NCBI GenBank assembly: GCA_947650365.1
Contig: OX393550.1
Coordinates: forward strand, 98,791,924 to 98,855,923
Direction of reading: 5' to 3'
DNA length: 64,000 bases
Source of the DNA: Chamaelirium japonicum
Taxonomy: Eukaryota > Streptophyta > Magnoliopsida > Liliales > Melanthiaceae
In this document: positions 43,448 through 56,176 of the stretch, in pieces
Layout: each line of letters starts with the position of its first letter
How positions within the stretch are numbered: position 1 is the first letter of the stretch
The notes under the pieces: generated by a model
What the model saw: only the letters and a program-made list of their open reading frames with translations
Told to the model about the DNA's origin: nothing
Databases searched by the model: none
Program-made: the position numbers and the translations under genes

Positions 43448-46400
43448 CTCCCCCTCTCTCTCGGACCTCACCTCTCTCACTCTCACCCGATCCATCCTTT
43501 CCCTCCTCTCCCACTCTCGGATCTCCCCCAACCGAACCCGATCCTCCCCCCAAATCCGACCGTCGCCCCCTCCATCCTATCAGCCACCCGCCGCCCCCCT
43601 CTTCTGTCACCCCTCATCCCGAGCCCCGGGATCTCGCCGCGAATCCTGCCGCCTCCTCTACCCTATCGCCGCTCCTCCCTCAACCCTATCAGCCGACCTC
43701 CCTTCCCCCCTTTTAAAACTCGGACCCGATCCCTTACCCTCTCCGATCTCTTCCTCTATCCTCTATGATCTCTTTCTACTCTTTCTCTCTCCCTGATTTC
43801 CTCTCTTTGTGGCTGCGCGCAATGGTGGCCGGAGAGGAGGCAACTGGCCGGAGGAGGAGCCGCAGCCGGAGCCGACCCCCCCCCCCCCCACCGACCAAGT
43901 CAGCCTTCCCCCTCCTCCCCCAGTTTTCTTTTTCTTGGTGCTATGGACCCGACCAGCCACATCCCCTGTCTTGCCTTTTTCCTTGGTCGCAGCCATGGCC
44001 ACCGGCATATTGTCGGCGACTGTGCAGCCGGCAAGGAGGAGCCCCAACCAGGTTGGCCCCTTATTTTCCTCATTGTTCTTCCCTTCGATTGAGCCTAGCT
44101 CGACTTTTCTTCCATTTGGTTTCGCCGCTAAGATGGCCGCCGGCCATGCGATCGATATTTGAACAGCATTGTTTGACCACCATGAGCAGCCCGACCACTC
44201 GGCCACTCGAAGACGATCCAACGACCCAATTAGGTTGCGATCCCCTGTGCCCCGTCGCCGATGACCCGAACCAGTCCCATCTCCGGCGTCTGTCACCGGT
44301 GCCCTACCGCCATCCGACGACCGATCGCCCTTAGCCTGATTATCGGCACACCCACACCATGACCCAGTCTGACCCACCTTGTCTGATCGTCGTCCGACGA
44401 CGCTCGATATCGTTCATCGCACCGATCTGACCCCGACGTCGTTATACTGCCTGATCACCGTCACCCTCAACCTACGCCGCCGCAATCAGGTCAGATCAAT
44501 GACTCGGCCTCACCGATGCTGTCATCCTGAGTCCCTTGCTCCTTCCAGGTATTCCTGTCGATTATCCCACTGCACAAACGGTTGCGAGCCATCTCTATCT
44601 TAATTTCAACTCTCCTCTTTCTTTTCTGTGAGATGATTAGGGTGATGTGATGATGCTAGTAGTTAGAGTAGATGGTGAGAAAGATGATGGTACTGATAGG
44701 GTGTGTGCACTCACGTACTTGCGTGTCGACCCAACGTCGATCGGTCATTCGATCGCACCACTAGGCTCACAAATTGGTGTCGCCAACAACCGCAAGTTTG
44801 TGGGTTATGAAGGTAAAATCTCTCTCCCCCTCTGTAAGTTGTGTGCCCGGCCATTATGGCCACAATCTCGACAACTACTCAAGTGTCATGAAACCCCTCC
44901 TTATATGCTAATGGCAAAAACCGATGCGGATGCGACCGTTTAGGCAGAATAGTTTAGTTGATACATAGTGTGATTTTTCATATCAGCAATGCCGACTAAC
45001 CGAGACTATAGCATCGGTTTGCATGCCAGTAGATCGACGTCCGGTGATATTACCTTTGGCGCATCGTTTTGCGTGACCGGTATCGGACGCCTAAAATTCT
45101 CGACTCAGCCAATTCAGGCATAAACCTATATTAATAGGTAGCAAACATTGACCATAGGCCCATTGTGTGTGTTTGGCAGTTCGTAGCTGTGCTGACCCAG
45201 TCGGAGACGGAGCGGAGGTCACCTCACAGAAGCTCGTGTTCGACAACCAGGTGACATCTACTACCCTTGCATGGTCTTTAATAGTGGGAAATAAGAATGA
45301 CTAAGGGTAGGTATCCATAACGCTGCATGCGGGTCCCGCCGGACATAGTCGCATGTGGTCGAGTGGACCCCGCCTTGCATGCGGAGTCGCGAGTCCGGCA
45401 ACGCATGCTTAATAATATTAATAATTAAATAATAATCTTTCTGCTGATTGCTTGGACACCGTAAGTAGGAATTTCCTTAAGTTTTGAAAATTAATAATTA
45501 AATAATAATTATCGGGTCCCATCCTCCTAAGTGGAGTGTGAAAACCCGGGGACACGGGAATACGGGTGAGAGTAATTTAGGCTTATCGTAATGCATGGGT
45601 TGTGAGCGCGGTATGAATTCCGGGGTAAAATATCGAAGCTATTTTATTATTATTATAATCTATCATATGGAAAGATTGGACGTACCCCGTGCGCGCAAGG
45701 GACATGAACCACCCTGCACGCACAGCCGAAGACCAGTAGGCTAGGGGGTCACGGGCAAAGGTTGTGGTAAAGCCAATAGGAGTAGCCCTCTAGTAGGAAT
45801 TGGCCTAGCAACTCTGTCCCGGGGTAGTTGAAGTCCCCAAAGTAACGCAAATGGGGTGGTAGAGCTCCACCGTGAAAGATGAAAAATATCTTATAATTAT
45901 TTGGGTGATGTGTGCATGGTGGATGCCCGGTGAAAGAATTGACCATCTACATCGATATAGAAGGCCTGGTAGTAATGCCCGACCGAGGGCAGGATGAACA
46001 AATTATCCGGGGTTCTATATGGTTTATATTGTAATTCATAATTAAGTACTATAGTATATCTAACAGACTGTATGGTAGTTAATCTAGTGACAGTAGGAAT
46101 TGCATGTGATCAACATAGATTACTGGTAGACTTAGGTTAACCTTCTGTAAACTTCATTAACACTTAAACTGTTAATTTAATTCAATATGTCGTCACATAT
46201 TATTAAAGACTATTAGGATGTCACTAGCCATTAATTTGGCTAATCTTCCAATTTTCCAATTAGGGGCTACTCTTTCCCACGAGTAGACTCTCCTGCAGGT
46301 CTGGAGGTTCAGGAGTAGCAGTGGGAGGCCAGAGACAGTTTTAGGGTTACTATCGTGTTTTATTTGATATGTAGTTTCGTGGCAATGTAATAGGCGTATT

Positions 46401-46962
46401 TTGTATAAGAATCATTTAGTTAAAATTAGTGTTTTCGTTATTTATTAGTAGCAATGATACAACTGAATTCTTTTGGGTAGGCCTCTCCTCAAGGCCACAA
46501 GCCTAGGATAGCTCAACATGAAAATATAAATATCTAAATGGTCTAATTAACTAGCCCTGTAGATAGGACCTCTAGACTAGTGCACTGAGTGTCAGGGAGT
46601 GGGTGAGACTCCTAGCTCGCCATCAGTGGCTCGAGTACCGTACTCCCTTAGGGGGATTCCTGTCAGCATGTGGTGGTGCCAACAGGCCACACATGCTGAG
46701 AGGATAACCCGGTTGAAGGTCGAGCATGATCATCTCTCCGTCGAAAAAATTTATCTGTCAGCTTTCTTTTAACATAAAAATATTTTCATAAAAATTAAGT
46801 TTTAAAATATTCCTTATTTCACCCTTCTCCTTCTTAAATTTTGAGAGAGTCACAGCCCAGTGAGAAACCCTAATTGGTATAGATAGGCGACCAGACACTA
46901 AACCATTTTGTTTTCCTCATTTCACACCCCAGGGATCGGTTCCAGATTTTTGGGGCGTGACA
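43263..46962 (+). mobile_element. Giant gypsy-type LTR, right copy, inverted relative to the left
   Basis: The sequence is the reverse complement of 35960-39661 nearly end to end: (CT)n at 43373-43442 mirrors the left (GA)n, and the GC-rich part and the end GGGGCGTGACA at 46962 match. The first few bases, expected as TGTAACGACC, are altered (CTAAAACCGG), so the start is uncertain by about 10 bp. It is followed by a primer-binding site, TGGTATCAGAGCC at 46965-46977, which is the arrangement of a 5' LTR of a plus-strand element. Confidence 0.85.
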
Positions 46963-46964
46963 GC

Positions 46965-47378
46965 TGGTATCAGAGCCGGATCTCCTCGGGATGGGGAGGT
47001 CTAACCCTACACGAGGACGTGTAGCCCTAAGGGGAGTGGATTGTGACGACCAAGATACAATAGGCCAATAGCCAAGAGCCAAGACTCCTGAGGCTGGGAT
47101 GCCAAGATGGATGAGGTGAGGTGAGGTGAGGTGTACAAGGCCATGAGTTAGCCCCACATCGCCTGGATAGAAGGAGATACTGAGCTACTTAAATAATTTC
47201 CCCTCCCAAACATAGAAGACGTGTTTTAAAACTGTGCGCCGCTACGGAATTCGTAAGAACTCCGTAGTTAAGCGTGCTTTGGCGAGAGTAGTACCAGGAT
47301 GAGTGACCTCCCTGGGAAGTTCTCGTGCGGGCACGGGCAAAGCGAACAATATCTTGTGTGTTTGGGGCGGATGTTACA
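46965..47378 (+). mobile_element. Cassandra TRIM body and 3' LTR joined to the giant LTR
   Basis: After the primer-binding site, the plus strand reads GGAGGTCTAACCCTACACGA and GCCCTAAGGGGAGTGGATTG, the internal region of the Cassandra copy at 7880-7959. A complete Cassandra LTR of 337 bp follows (47042-47378, TGTGACGACC to GATGTTACA). There is no Cassandra 5' LTR; the giant LTR stands in its place. Confidence 0.88.
47255..47328 (+). repeat. 5S rRNA-like segment in Cassandra 3' LTR
   Basis: AAGAACTCCGTAGTTAAGCG, GGCGAGAGTAGTACCAGGAT and CCTGGGAAGTTCTCGTG are in 5S order. It is part of the retroelement and not an rRNA gene. Confidence 0.88.
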
Positions 47379-48130
47379 GCTCAAATTAAAGACCCTGCCA
47401 TCAATTGAAATTCAAACGTACAGATGCACTGTAGCGAACGTGACTATTTTTTTTGGACAACTTAGAGAGATCTTTTTTAGGAGATCATTTTTAGCTAGAG
47501 GACAGATAACTAGATTGTTCCTTTAAGCTCAGGTCCTCATCCAATATTTCACAGAAGTGAACGTCCGTCCCGCCTATTGTAATAACCTAGCACCTTAATA
47601 ATCCCTATGAAATAATTAAATTTACAAAATATGATATTGATTGTACTATAATATAATTCTCCAGCTAAAACGAATGCATCGGTTTAAAAACTGTGATTCC
47701 AACTCTCCAGATCAAGAAAAACGCATTGTAATTGACGCGGAAGAACCTCGAATAATCTCTGGTGCATTAAAGACCTCTCTGCTTATTTCTCCATTATCTC
47801 AATGAACAAAATCATTTTCGAAAAAGATAAAAACTGAACTAGGGTTAGGGTTGCTGTTTTTTAAGAGTTTTTAGAGAGGGCTTCCTCTAATTTTTAGGTT
47901 TATACTACTTCAAATCTATATAACATTTAGATATAAATACTTAATATTGATGTCATTTGAAAGGTACAGATGTTTGATATTTTTTAAGCTTTATATTTCT
48001 ATTATATATACAAGAATAACAATGCATAAATTGTTGCTCTAATTTGTCCAGAGTATAAATTGGGGATTTTTAAATTTGACTACATAATAACACACAGTGT
48101 ATCTTAATTTGCATATTATATTGGTTATAT
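47379..48130. other. No gene recognised; AT-rich
   Basis: AT-rich sequence with short open frames only. Phrases such as ACAAGAATAACAAT and TTGTTGCTCT begin to resemble the palindromic repeat that follows. Confidence 0.4.
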
Positions 48131-49037
48131 GAATAAATTTATAATTAGTACCTGTTTAAAAATTAATAGTGGTGATCAGATTACAATATTTCAATTGTTA
48201 CTCTTATATATCAAGAGTAACAATTGAAAATTTACTTAATTCATGGCAAAAAAATAAATATTTTATATTAAAATAATACTCTAACGTTTACTATACTATT
48301 TATAACCTACTTAATATTAATATTGATGCAAGAATCACATTATTCCAATTATTACTCTTGTATCGGAAGAATACAATTTAAGATTTTTTTTAATATTATA
48401 ATTGTTAATCTTGTATGTCAAGAGTCATAGTAATGTATCAACAATTCTAATTAAATTTTTTTTAATAGTAATAGTAGTGAACAGATCAATATCTTACAAT
48501 TGTTGTTCTTATATCTTAAGAGTAACAATTAGATATTTTCTTAAATCATCACAAAGGAATAAATATTTTATATTGAAATGGTACTCTAGCATTACTATGT
48601 TACATATAACCTACTTAGTTTTAATATTAATACATGAATGACAATATTTTAATTATTGCTCTTGTATATGAAGAGTACGAATTAAAAAATTTCTCAACCT
48701 TTCAATTGTTACTCTTATATGTCAAGAGTATCAGTGATGTAAAAACTATTCTAATTAAAATATATATAATAATAATAGTGATGCATATATTATAATATTT
48801 TAATTGTAACTTTTATATGTTAAGAGTAACAATTGGATATTTTCTAAATCAACATAAAATAAATAATATTGTATAATAAATTGATATTTTATTATATATT
48901 ACAGTAATTATTATAAAAAAAATAACAAATAGGATACAAATATAATATTTTTTTAATTGATACTCTTGTGTATCAGTATTGTACATTGATATTTTAAAAT
49001 TGATCATAAATGGTACATTTGGTATTTCAATTGTTCT
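48130..49037. repeat. AT-rich palindromic higher-order repeat, period about 303 bp
   Basis: Three imperfect long units start near 48168, 48472 and 48775 (AGTGGTGATCAGATTA, AGTAGTGAACAGATCA, AGTGATGCATATATTA). Each holds several copies of a palindrome made of CAATTGTTACTCTTATAT and its complement AAGAGTAACAATTG. The array stops at the solo LTR inserted at 49043. Confidence 0.7.
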
Positions 49038-49104
49038 ACCATTGTGGGCACCGAAATTAGCCCACGGGTCAAACCCGACCCCCATGCGAAACCCGACCCA
49101 CACA

Positions 49105-49315
49105 CAACGGCCCGTATGTAAATCTGGCCCGCACACAACGACCTACATGCGAAACATGGCCCGCACACAACGGCCCGCATGCAAACTCGGCCCGTACAAA
49201 ATGGCCCACATGCAAACTCGGCCCGCACACGACGGCCCGTATGCGAACTCGGCCCGCACACAACGGCTCGCATACGAACTCGGTTCACGCACAATGGCCC
49301 GTACATAAAAAAAGC
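49105..49315. repeat. 31 bp tandem repeat in solo LTR U3
   Basis: About seven units of the form AACTCGGCCCGCACACAACG plus GCCCGCATGCG lie upstream of the TATA box. The unit length is close to 31 bp with small variation. Confidence 0.8.
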
Positions 49316-49797
49316 TTGACTCAAAGCAAACGGGTCCTCCCGGACCCGCTATCCGAACCCAAAAAAGGGGCCCACCGGCCCCCCTCTTCTTGAAAATCGT
49401 GCCCCTTCCCCATAGGGAGGTGTGGCCGGTCATGAAAGGAAAAAAAAAAAGAAAAAAAAAACCCTAACCGTCTCGATGCTGGGGGAGGTGGCGTAGACGT
49501 CTACACAACCGTAGATCTACGACGATCCCTCGATCCGACGGACAAGATGACACCGTGTCGCCATGCAATCTAAAAGTGCAAAGATGACAACTCAATCTTC
49601 AAAGATCAAGTCACGTCATGCCTATAACCATCCCCACAAAATAGGGAAACAAATCAAGGTTGGTTCCCCCAAATAAGGTAACCACATCTTGATGGTTATG
49701 GGAGGAGATATTGGATGAAACAAAAAGATTTCAGGCATATCTCTCCCAACATCCCCCCTTTGTCTATAAATAGAAGGGGTGGGGGAAGGCATCAAGG

Positions 49798-51320
49798 GTC
49801 GAAAGCTGAAGAGAAAAAGTCTCTGCAAAAAGGAGCTCCAACGCTTGAAGACCGAAGGCTTCACGAGGCATGGCAAGCGCGTCCTACGGGAACGCTTAGC
49901 CCATCAAGTCCTTATCCAAGCAGAAGCCTTGCACGTACTCGAAGATCAAAGCTTCGACTCCTCGCACGAAGAAGAAAGCTTAGAGAAGAAGGCCCGGAGT
50001 TGTCATCATCCCGACGTCTCCAATGATCTTCATCAACTCCGAAGACACCATAAGCAAAGGTCGGAGAAGAAGATTGAAGCCGACAACACCCCGTCGTCTT
50101 CAATAAGGCGTCAACTCCTCGCACGAAGAAGAAAGCTTAGAGAAGAAGGTCAGAAGCCGGTGCTACCCCCACCGTCTTCATCAACAAAAGTCGACGCTAC
50201 AACCATCGCATAGAGATCGGTGCTACACATGCCATCTCCAAAAAAAGCCTTCAACTCCGATCAAGCCAAATACGTCCGGAGAAGAAGCCGACGCCACGAC
50301 CGTCGCTAGTCGAAAGCTGAAGAGGAAAAGGCTCTGCAAAGTGGAGCTCCAACGCTTGAAGACCGGAGGCTTCACGAGGCATGGCAAGCGCGTCCGACGG
50401 GAACGCTTAGCCCATCAAGTCCTCATCAAAGTAAAAGCCTTGCACTCGAAGATAAAAGCTTCGACTCCTCGCACGAAGAAGAAAGCTTGGAGAAGAAGGC
50501 CCGGAGTCGTTATCATCCCGATGTCTTCAACGATCTTCATCAACTTCGAAGACGCCATAAGCAAAGGTCGGAGAAGAAGATCGAAGCCAACAACACCCTG
50601 TCATCTTCAATAAGGCGTCGACTCCTCGCACAAAGAAGAAAGCTTAGAGAAGAAGGCCGGAAGCCAGTGCTACGCCCGTCGTTTTCATCAACAAAAGCCG
50701 ATGCTACAATCGTCGCATAGAGATCGGTGCTACACCCGCCATCTCCAAAAAAAGCATTCAATTCCGATCAAGCCAAATACGCCTGGAGAAGAAGCTGACG
50801 CCACAACCGTCGCCAGGTCGAAGGCTGAAGACGAAAGGGCTCTGTAAAAAGGAGCTCCAATGCTTGAAGACCGAAGGCTTCATGAGGCACGGCAAGCGCG
50901 TCCTACGGGAACACTTAGCCCCTTAAGTCCTCATCAACGTGAAGACCTTGTACTCGAAGATCAACCTTCGACTCCTCGCATGAAGAAGAAAGCCTGGAGT
51001 AGAAGACCCGGAGTCGTCGTCACCCCGACTTCTCTAACGATCTTTACCAACTCCGAAGACGCCATAAGCAAAGGCCGGAAAAGAAGATCGAAGCCAACAA
51101 TATCAGTCGTCTTCAACAAAGGCGTCAACTCCTCGCACGAAGAAGAAAGTTTGGAGAAAAAGGCCTGAAGCCGGTGCTACCCCTAGCAGTCTTCATCAAT
51201 AAAAAGCTGACGCTACAACCGTCGCACGAAAATCGGTGCTACCCCCCACCGTCTTTATCAACAAAAGCCGATACTACAACCGTCGCCTGAAGCCGGTGCT
51301 ACCCCTGCAGTCTTCATCAA
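49798..51320. repeat. Tandem repeat of about 510 bp (three units) in solo LTR
   Basis: Units start at 49798, 50309 and 50817 with GTCGAAAGCTGAAGAG or GTCGAAGGCTGAAGAC. They share GGAGCTCCAACGCTTGAAGA and CTCCTCGCACGAAGAAGAAA. Open frames inside (for example 49779-50213) follow the repeat and show no domain. Confidence 0.85.
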
Positions 51321-51500
51321 CAAAAGTCGATGCTACAACCGTCGCTCGGAGATCGGTGCTACCTCTGCCGTCTTCATCAATAAAAGCCAATGCTACAACC
51401 GTCGCACAGAGATCGGTGCTACCCTCACCGTCTTCATCAACAAAAGTCGATGCTACAACCGTCGCATGAAGATCGATGCTACCCCTGCTGTCTTCAAAAG
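51170..51500. repeat. 60 bp tandem repeat (about 5.5 units) in solo LTR
   Basis: GGTGCTACC recurs at 51173, 51234, 51294, 51354 and 51414, and as ATGCTACC at 51475. Each copy is followed by GTCTTCATCAACAAAAG and GCTACAACCGTCGC. The same words occur singly within each 510 bp unit, so this is a local amplification of its 3' part. Confidence 0.87.
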
Positions 51501-52284
51501 AAACCTTCAACTTTGATTACGCCAAAGAAGCTCTGAAAAGAAGATAAGCCAAGCTGACGCCACAACCGTCGAGAAAGCCAAAAGAATAAAGAAGCCTTGA
51601 AGAAGTATCCATCGCCATTCGAGAAGAAGATCGAGTCAAAGCTAATGCCAAAGCCAACGCAAGAAGCCAAAGTAAAAGTACCGGTAAAGCCCGCGCCAAA
51701 GCAACGCACGTGCCAAAGCCAAGCAACTACGACAGTCACGAGCAAATCACCGAACGTTCTAGCCGATACGACGTGAAGTCCGGAAGAACTAAAGCATCGC
51801 AAGCCTCTACCCGCCTACGTTCAAGTGCAAGCGCCAAAGCAAAGCAAAAGCCAGAGCCACGCCAAAGCCGAAAGCCAAAGCTGATGCCAAAAGCACGATC
51901 GACGCCGCGAACCGACGATCAAGGACGCCGAGGTCTAGCAAGGATCGAGGAAGACACGAAGACCGAGGAACGAAGCCCAAAACCTCCCTAGCCGAGAAAG
52001 CACGAAGCACGGACGGGACAAAAGCAAAGGCCAATACTCCTTAGCCTCTCAAGAAACCCTCACCCTGTAAAGACCTTTGTCCTGGGCAACCCCTTCAGAG
52101 CTCTCGCACGAATACCACGTGGAGACGCGGATCAAAGGGACCCTCCAGAAGATCTCTCCCACAATCTCTTGATCAAATATTCGCCGCACCCGGCTCACCA
52201 CCCCCGAGCCCCCGGGTCCTTTCATCTGTAATCATGTGTTTGCAATAAAGACGACCCGGATCTTTTTTCTGCACATACAACCAT

Positions 52285-55200
52285 CTTAGGGATTTTAATG
52301 AAAACATAAAAATATAGTTGGTAAAAAAGAACAAGGTTCATTAATCAAATTTTGATCTCATAAACAAAAAATAGCACAACTTCTCAAGAAGAAGAATAAA
52401 TAAATACAAATAAAGAATAATCTGTACATAATACATTGTCACTGCAAAAAAAAATCTCATCAGAAGATGAATCTGGAGATATATCCATTCGATAAGAGTT
52501 AAGAAAAAAGGCAAACTCTTCTTAAACTGAACCTACAATGTCTGATGCTAACGAAAACATAGATTTGAATGAAGAAATAACTGATTGCATAAAAGTAGTA
52601 CTCATAATATTTAGCAAAAACTTGAGTGAGTAACGAAAACGTAGTCAAACCATAGATCAGAACAATCGCTCCAATAAAAATACTTGATCAGGAAAGTCGA
52701 ATATTAACTTTCATATAATATATTAATCATTGTAGTATAACTTTTAATAAGGAGGGGAATAAAGGGTCATCGGTGTCATGCTGTCGAAAGAAAACTTATA
52801 AATAATGCGGCAATCTGGAGGTGAAAAAATTACAATCGAAGTCCATTGAGATAGAGTTATTTTTTTGATAAACATTTAAAATAATTAAATAACAAAACTT
52901 GAGTATATTCTAAATAAGTTTGCAATTATTTGATTTTTTTAAAATAAATTATATATTTTTAAAATAATATATATTATTGCTATTATCGCATATTATTTTT
53001 ATATTTCTATATGTATTGAATCACATTGGGCTATAATAATATATTGTAATAAATTTATATATTTGTTTTTGAAGGCAAAAGTATATCAAACCCGAGGGGT
53101 TGAAGACTAGATTGATTATTTGAAAATATATTGTATCTGTGGTATTGTTGCTGAACATATATAAGTTCTCTTACTAAAATCTATTATTTATTTTAAAACT
53201 ATAAATAATCTTTTTATTTTTTTTAGTTATTGTATAGAGTCATTGTTGGATAAATGTTCTCTAGGCAATTAGTTATATGAAGAATGCATCAAAGTCATTA
53301 TGGAGTAATTATCATTTTCCTCTTTTTATTCAAGACATGTAATAAACAATACATATATTTGTTTTGTTTTTCTAATTTAATTTAATCCAATAATTTATGG
53401 AGTAATTATTTGTTATATTTTTATTTAATAAAATATAATAAATTATGAAGTAATTCTTTTAATAACTATGTCATCATGTGTGATTATCTAAAATAAATAT
53501 GTGTATAACGTTTATGAAAGTGTTATCATGAAGGCGGCCGGGGAAGTGATGTCATCAAAATCGGTCGTCCAAGTGTCGACTTACACGGATTTATGTATAT
53601 AATAAAACACTAAAAAGTGTTTTATTTCCTAAGTCGCCTAGTGTGTTGCTGCCAAAGACGACTTCACAACGGTGGGAGTGAGGGGTAGCAATGCCCAGGG
53701 AGTGTGTTTCGGTCGAAGGCGATCCGACTGTGTTTTGTTGTCGAAGGTAGCCCGCTGTAATACCGACAGGCACGTACATTCACTATTTTTTATATTTTAT
53801 CACTTCTTTTGTTTTATTTTAATTAAATTTACAATTAATATTATGAGCTCCTATCGTCGAGATAGAGCTGACATATGAACGTCTAATAATTTTTGTCACT
53901 GTTGTAAGTTTTTCTTCAAAGCTTTGTGATTTAGTTTTGTACCTTTTTAAAACATTTATATATTGGAAATGGTGGCTTGAAGTTTGGAAGCAGAACGTCA
54001 TGTGGTTGAGAAAATGATTATGACTTGAGAAGGTCAGAATTGAGGGATCCCAATGGAATGTTCAACAACCGATGGGTTGCTGGAAGATGGTGTATCTAAC
54101 GGGGGTTCCGTTTACTACGTAAGCATTTATCACACCGGTTTCATCATACCAACCTCTTAGAAAATTGCTTATTATTACTTATGTTAAATTCTCTGCATAG
54201 AGTCATACAGAAAGTCCTTATTATTTCATATAAAAATTCTCTAGAGAGGCTATCCCAAAAAGTTCATATTCTTCTATATGCCAAATTAAATACTCATGCA
54301 ATGCATAATTCTTAAAATTCATTTAATGTAATATTTTTAGAAAATTTAGATCTTATTATTAGAAAAATATATTGTTCATGCATAATAAAATATATATTCT
54401 ATGTGATTTTTGTTCACACTAATATCTTTATGGATAAGATCATTATGCTGGGTTTCATTATAATTAAATATTATATTCTATTTTAAAAAATATTGTTAAG
54501 TGGTGAAAGTAATTGGGTAAATGAACGTATGTTTCTGAACTTCTTCATTTAAAGCTCTTAACTTAGGTGGCCCGTAATACAATCTAGGGAATCGAACCAA
54601 GTTGTGGATACAAGCACCCCGATGGAAGAATCTCACTCAGTCTCGATTTTGGTGGATCTCATCTGCATGCATCGACGGCTTGATACATTTCACCCGTAAT
54701 GGTGAGTGCATTATATGGTTCTGTGAATTGGTTGCACTACATCATAATTTAACATAATAAAATCTGCTCAAGATAAATCTTAGTGACCAGTATTTTGAGC
54801 TTCGTTGGTTCATTCCGGTGTTCTCTCTTATTCTTTTTCTTATTTCTAAGCTGGACTATTTGCTCATCAGTCTATGTATGCATCGACTAATTAGTTAATT
54901 AATTTAAATGAATATGCAACCACTACGTTAAGCATTGAAAATAAACATGCAGTTTATTGTTGTTGGGTTCCAAACTATGATTAGCATGCTTTGGTTGATT
55001 TCTTTCTCCTCTCTCATTATCAATTTGTTTGTGTTGTTGAATTTTTTACAAACAGAGTGCCTTTTTGAGTTGCTGGGTTTTTTTTGTTGTTGTTGTTGTT
55101 TTCTTTCCGTACAGTATCCATGTCACCCCATCCATCACTTGCCTTGACTCCTTTAGACATTAAGAATTTCAAAAAAAAAGTGTGCAAGATGAAACATTAG

Positions 55201-55600
55201 GTTCATTGAATTTTGTGCAGTTGATGATCCTAATTAACCTATCAGCTCTTAGTGCAGCAATCTTCTTTTCATCGTAACTCTTCTTTTGTCTTCTTTCCAG
55301 GCATCAAAAGCTTGCGAGTCTAAGTCTCATTCAAAACAGAGTCATTAGCACTCTAGCCTCTTCTTGATTGTCATAAAGGAAAACTTTGACCCCATTTAGT
55401 ACATGGGAGGACATGGAGAAGATGGCGATGATATCGTTGTGGGCCAGCGATGGGTGGTAATCAAGGACATGTGGGGGAGACGGAGTTGAAGGTGTGGAAG
55501 ACCACATCGGATTCCGATAATAGCCTATTTGGTCCAAAGTTTCCAAATTAATATAGATTGTATTGTAGGTACAAAGCCTGTAAAAAGGGTGTGGAAGAGA
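52285..55600. other. AT-rich sequence without recognised genes
   Basis: No domain-bearing ORF, RNA gene or complete transposon is visible. The stretch 53690-53790 (GTCGAAGGCGATCCGACTGT and ACCGACAGGCACGTACATTC) is related to 56285-56510 and lacks the hAT-type insert found there. Confidence 0.4.
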
Positions 55601-55629
55601 TAGCATGCTATTAACTATTGGTTGGGATT

Positions 55630-55900
55630 GTTTTTAGTTTGATTAGTGTATAAAAATAAGAAACAATGCCTTTTATTTGGATTTCTTGGTTGATTTCTAA
55701 GTTGGCTAAGTTTGATGATCCATAATTGGATTTGTAAGGTTTATAATGTTGATGATGTTTTGATTCTGATGGTGTTGAAAATGAGAAACAATCATTTTGA
55801 TCTAGATTTCTTGGTTGATTTTTAGTTTGATTAAGTTTGATGATCAAGAATTGGATTTGTAAGGTTTCTAATGTTGATGTTTTGATTCATATAGTGTTGA
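55630..55900. repeat. Tandem duplication, period about 125 bp
   Basis: GAGAAACAATCATTTTGATC..TTTCTTGGTTGATTTTTAGT..GGATTTGTAAGGTTTCTAAT repeats the preceding block starting near 55658 (AAACAATGCCTTTTATTTGG). A third, partial copy follows. Non-coding. Confidence 0.65.
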
Positions 55901-56083
55901 AGATTTTGTTTGTTTGATTTTTTAGTTTGATTATTTTTATATTTTGAGATGAAATCCAAAAAAATCTGCCACCCTGTAATAAATGGATTTTGCTAACAAT
56001 GCAAACTTTAGAGAACGATTTAGAACAAAATAAACTACAAGGGGGTTAACTGTTTTTGAGCTAAACTTTAGGGGGGTAAAGTG

Positions 56084-56087
<4 letters not shown>

Positions 56088-56173
<86 letters not shown>
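56088..56173. repeat. (CT)n microsatellite
   Basis: About 42 uninterrupted CT dinucleotides. ORFs of alternating Arg-Glu across it are artefacts. Similar tracts are at 39480-39540, 43373-43442, 59981-60021 and 60760-60828. Confidence 0.95.

Positions 56174-56176
<3 letters not shown>

Larger units (their letters stand above)
49043..52279 (+). mobile_element. Giant solo LTR (3237 bp)
   Basis: It starts TGTGGGCACCG and ends GCACATACA, flanked by a perfect 5 bp duplication ACCAT at 49038-49042 and 52280-52284. It has promoter-like CTATAAATAG at 49764-49773 and poly(A) signal AATAAA at 52244-52249, in the positions expected of an LTR. No internal region or second LTR is present. The bulk is built from tandem repeats at three scales. 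Lineage is unknown. Confidence 0.82.

Noticed and set aside
49715..51991. Lys/Arg-rich ORFs in the solo LTR.
   Set aside because: They follow the 510 and 60 bp repeats, occur in several frames and on both strands, and show no conserved protein features.
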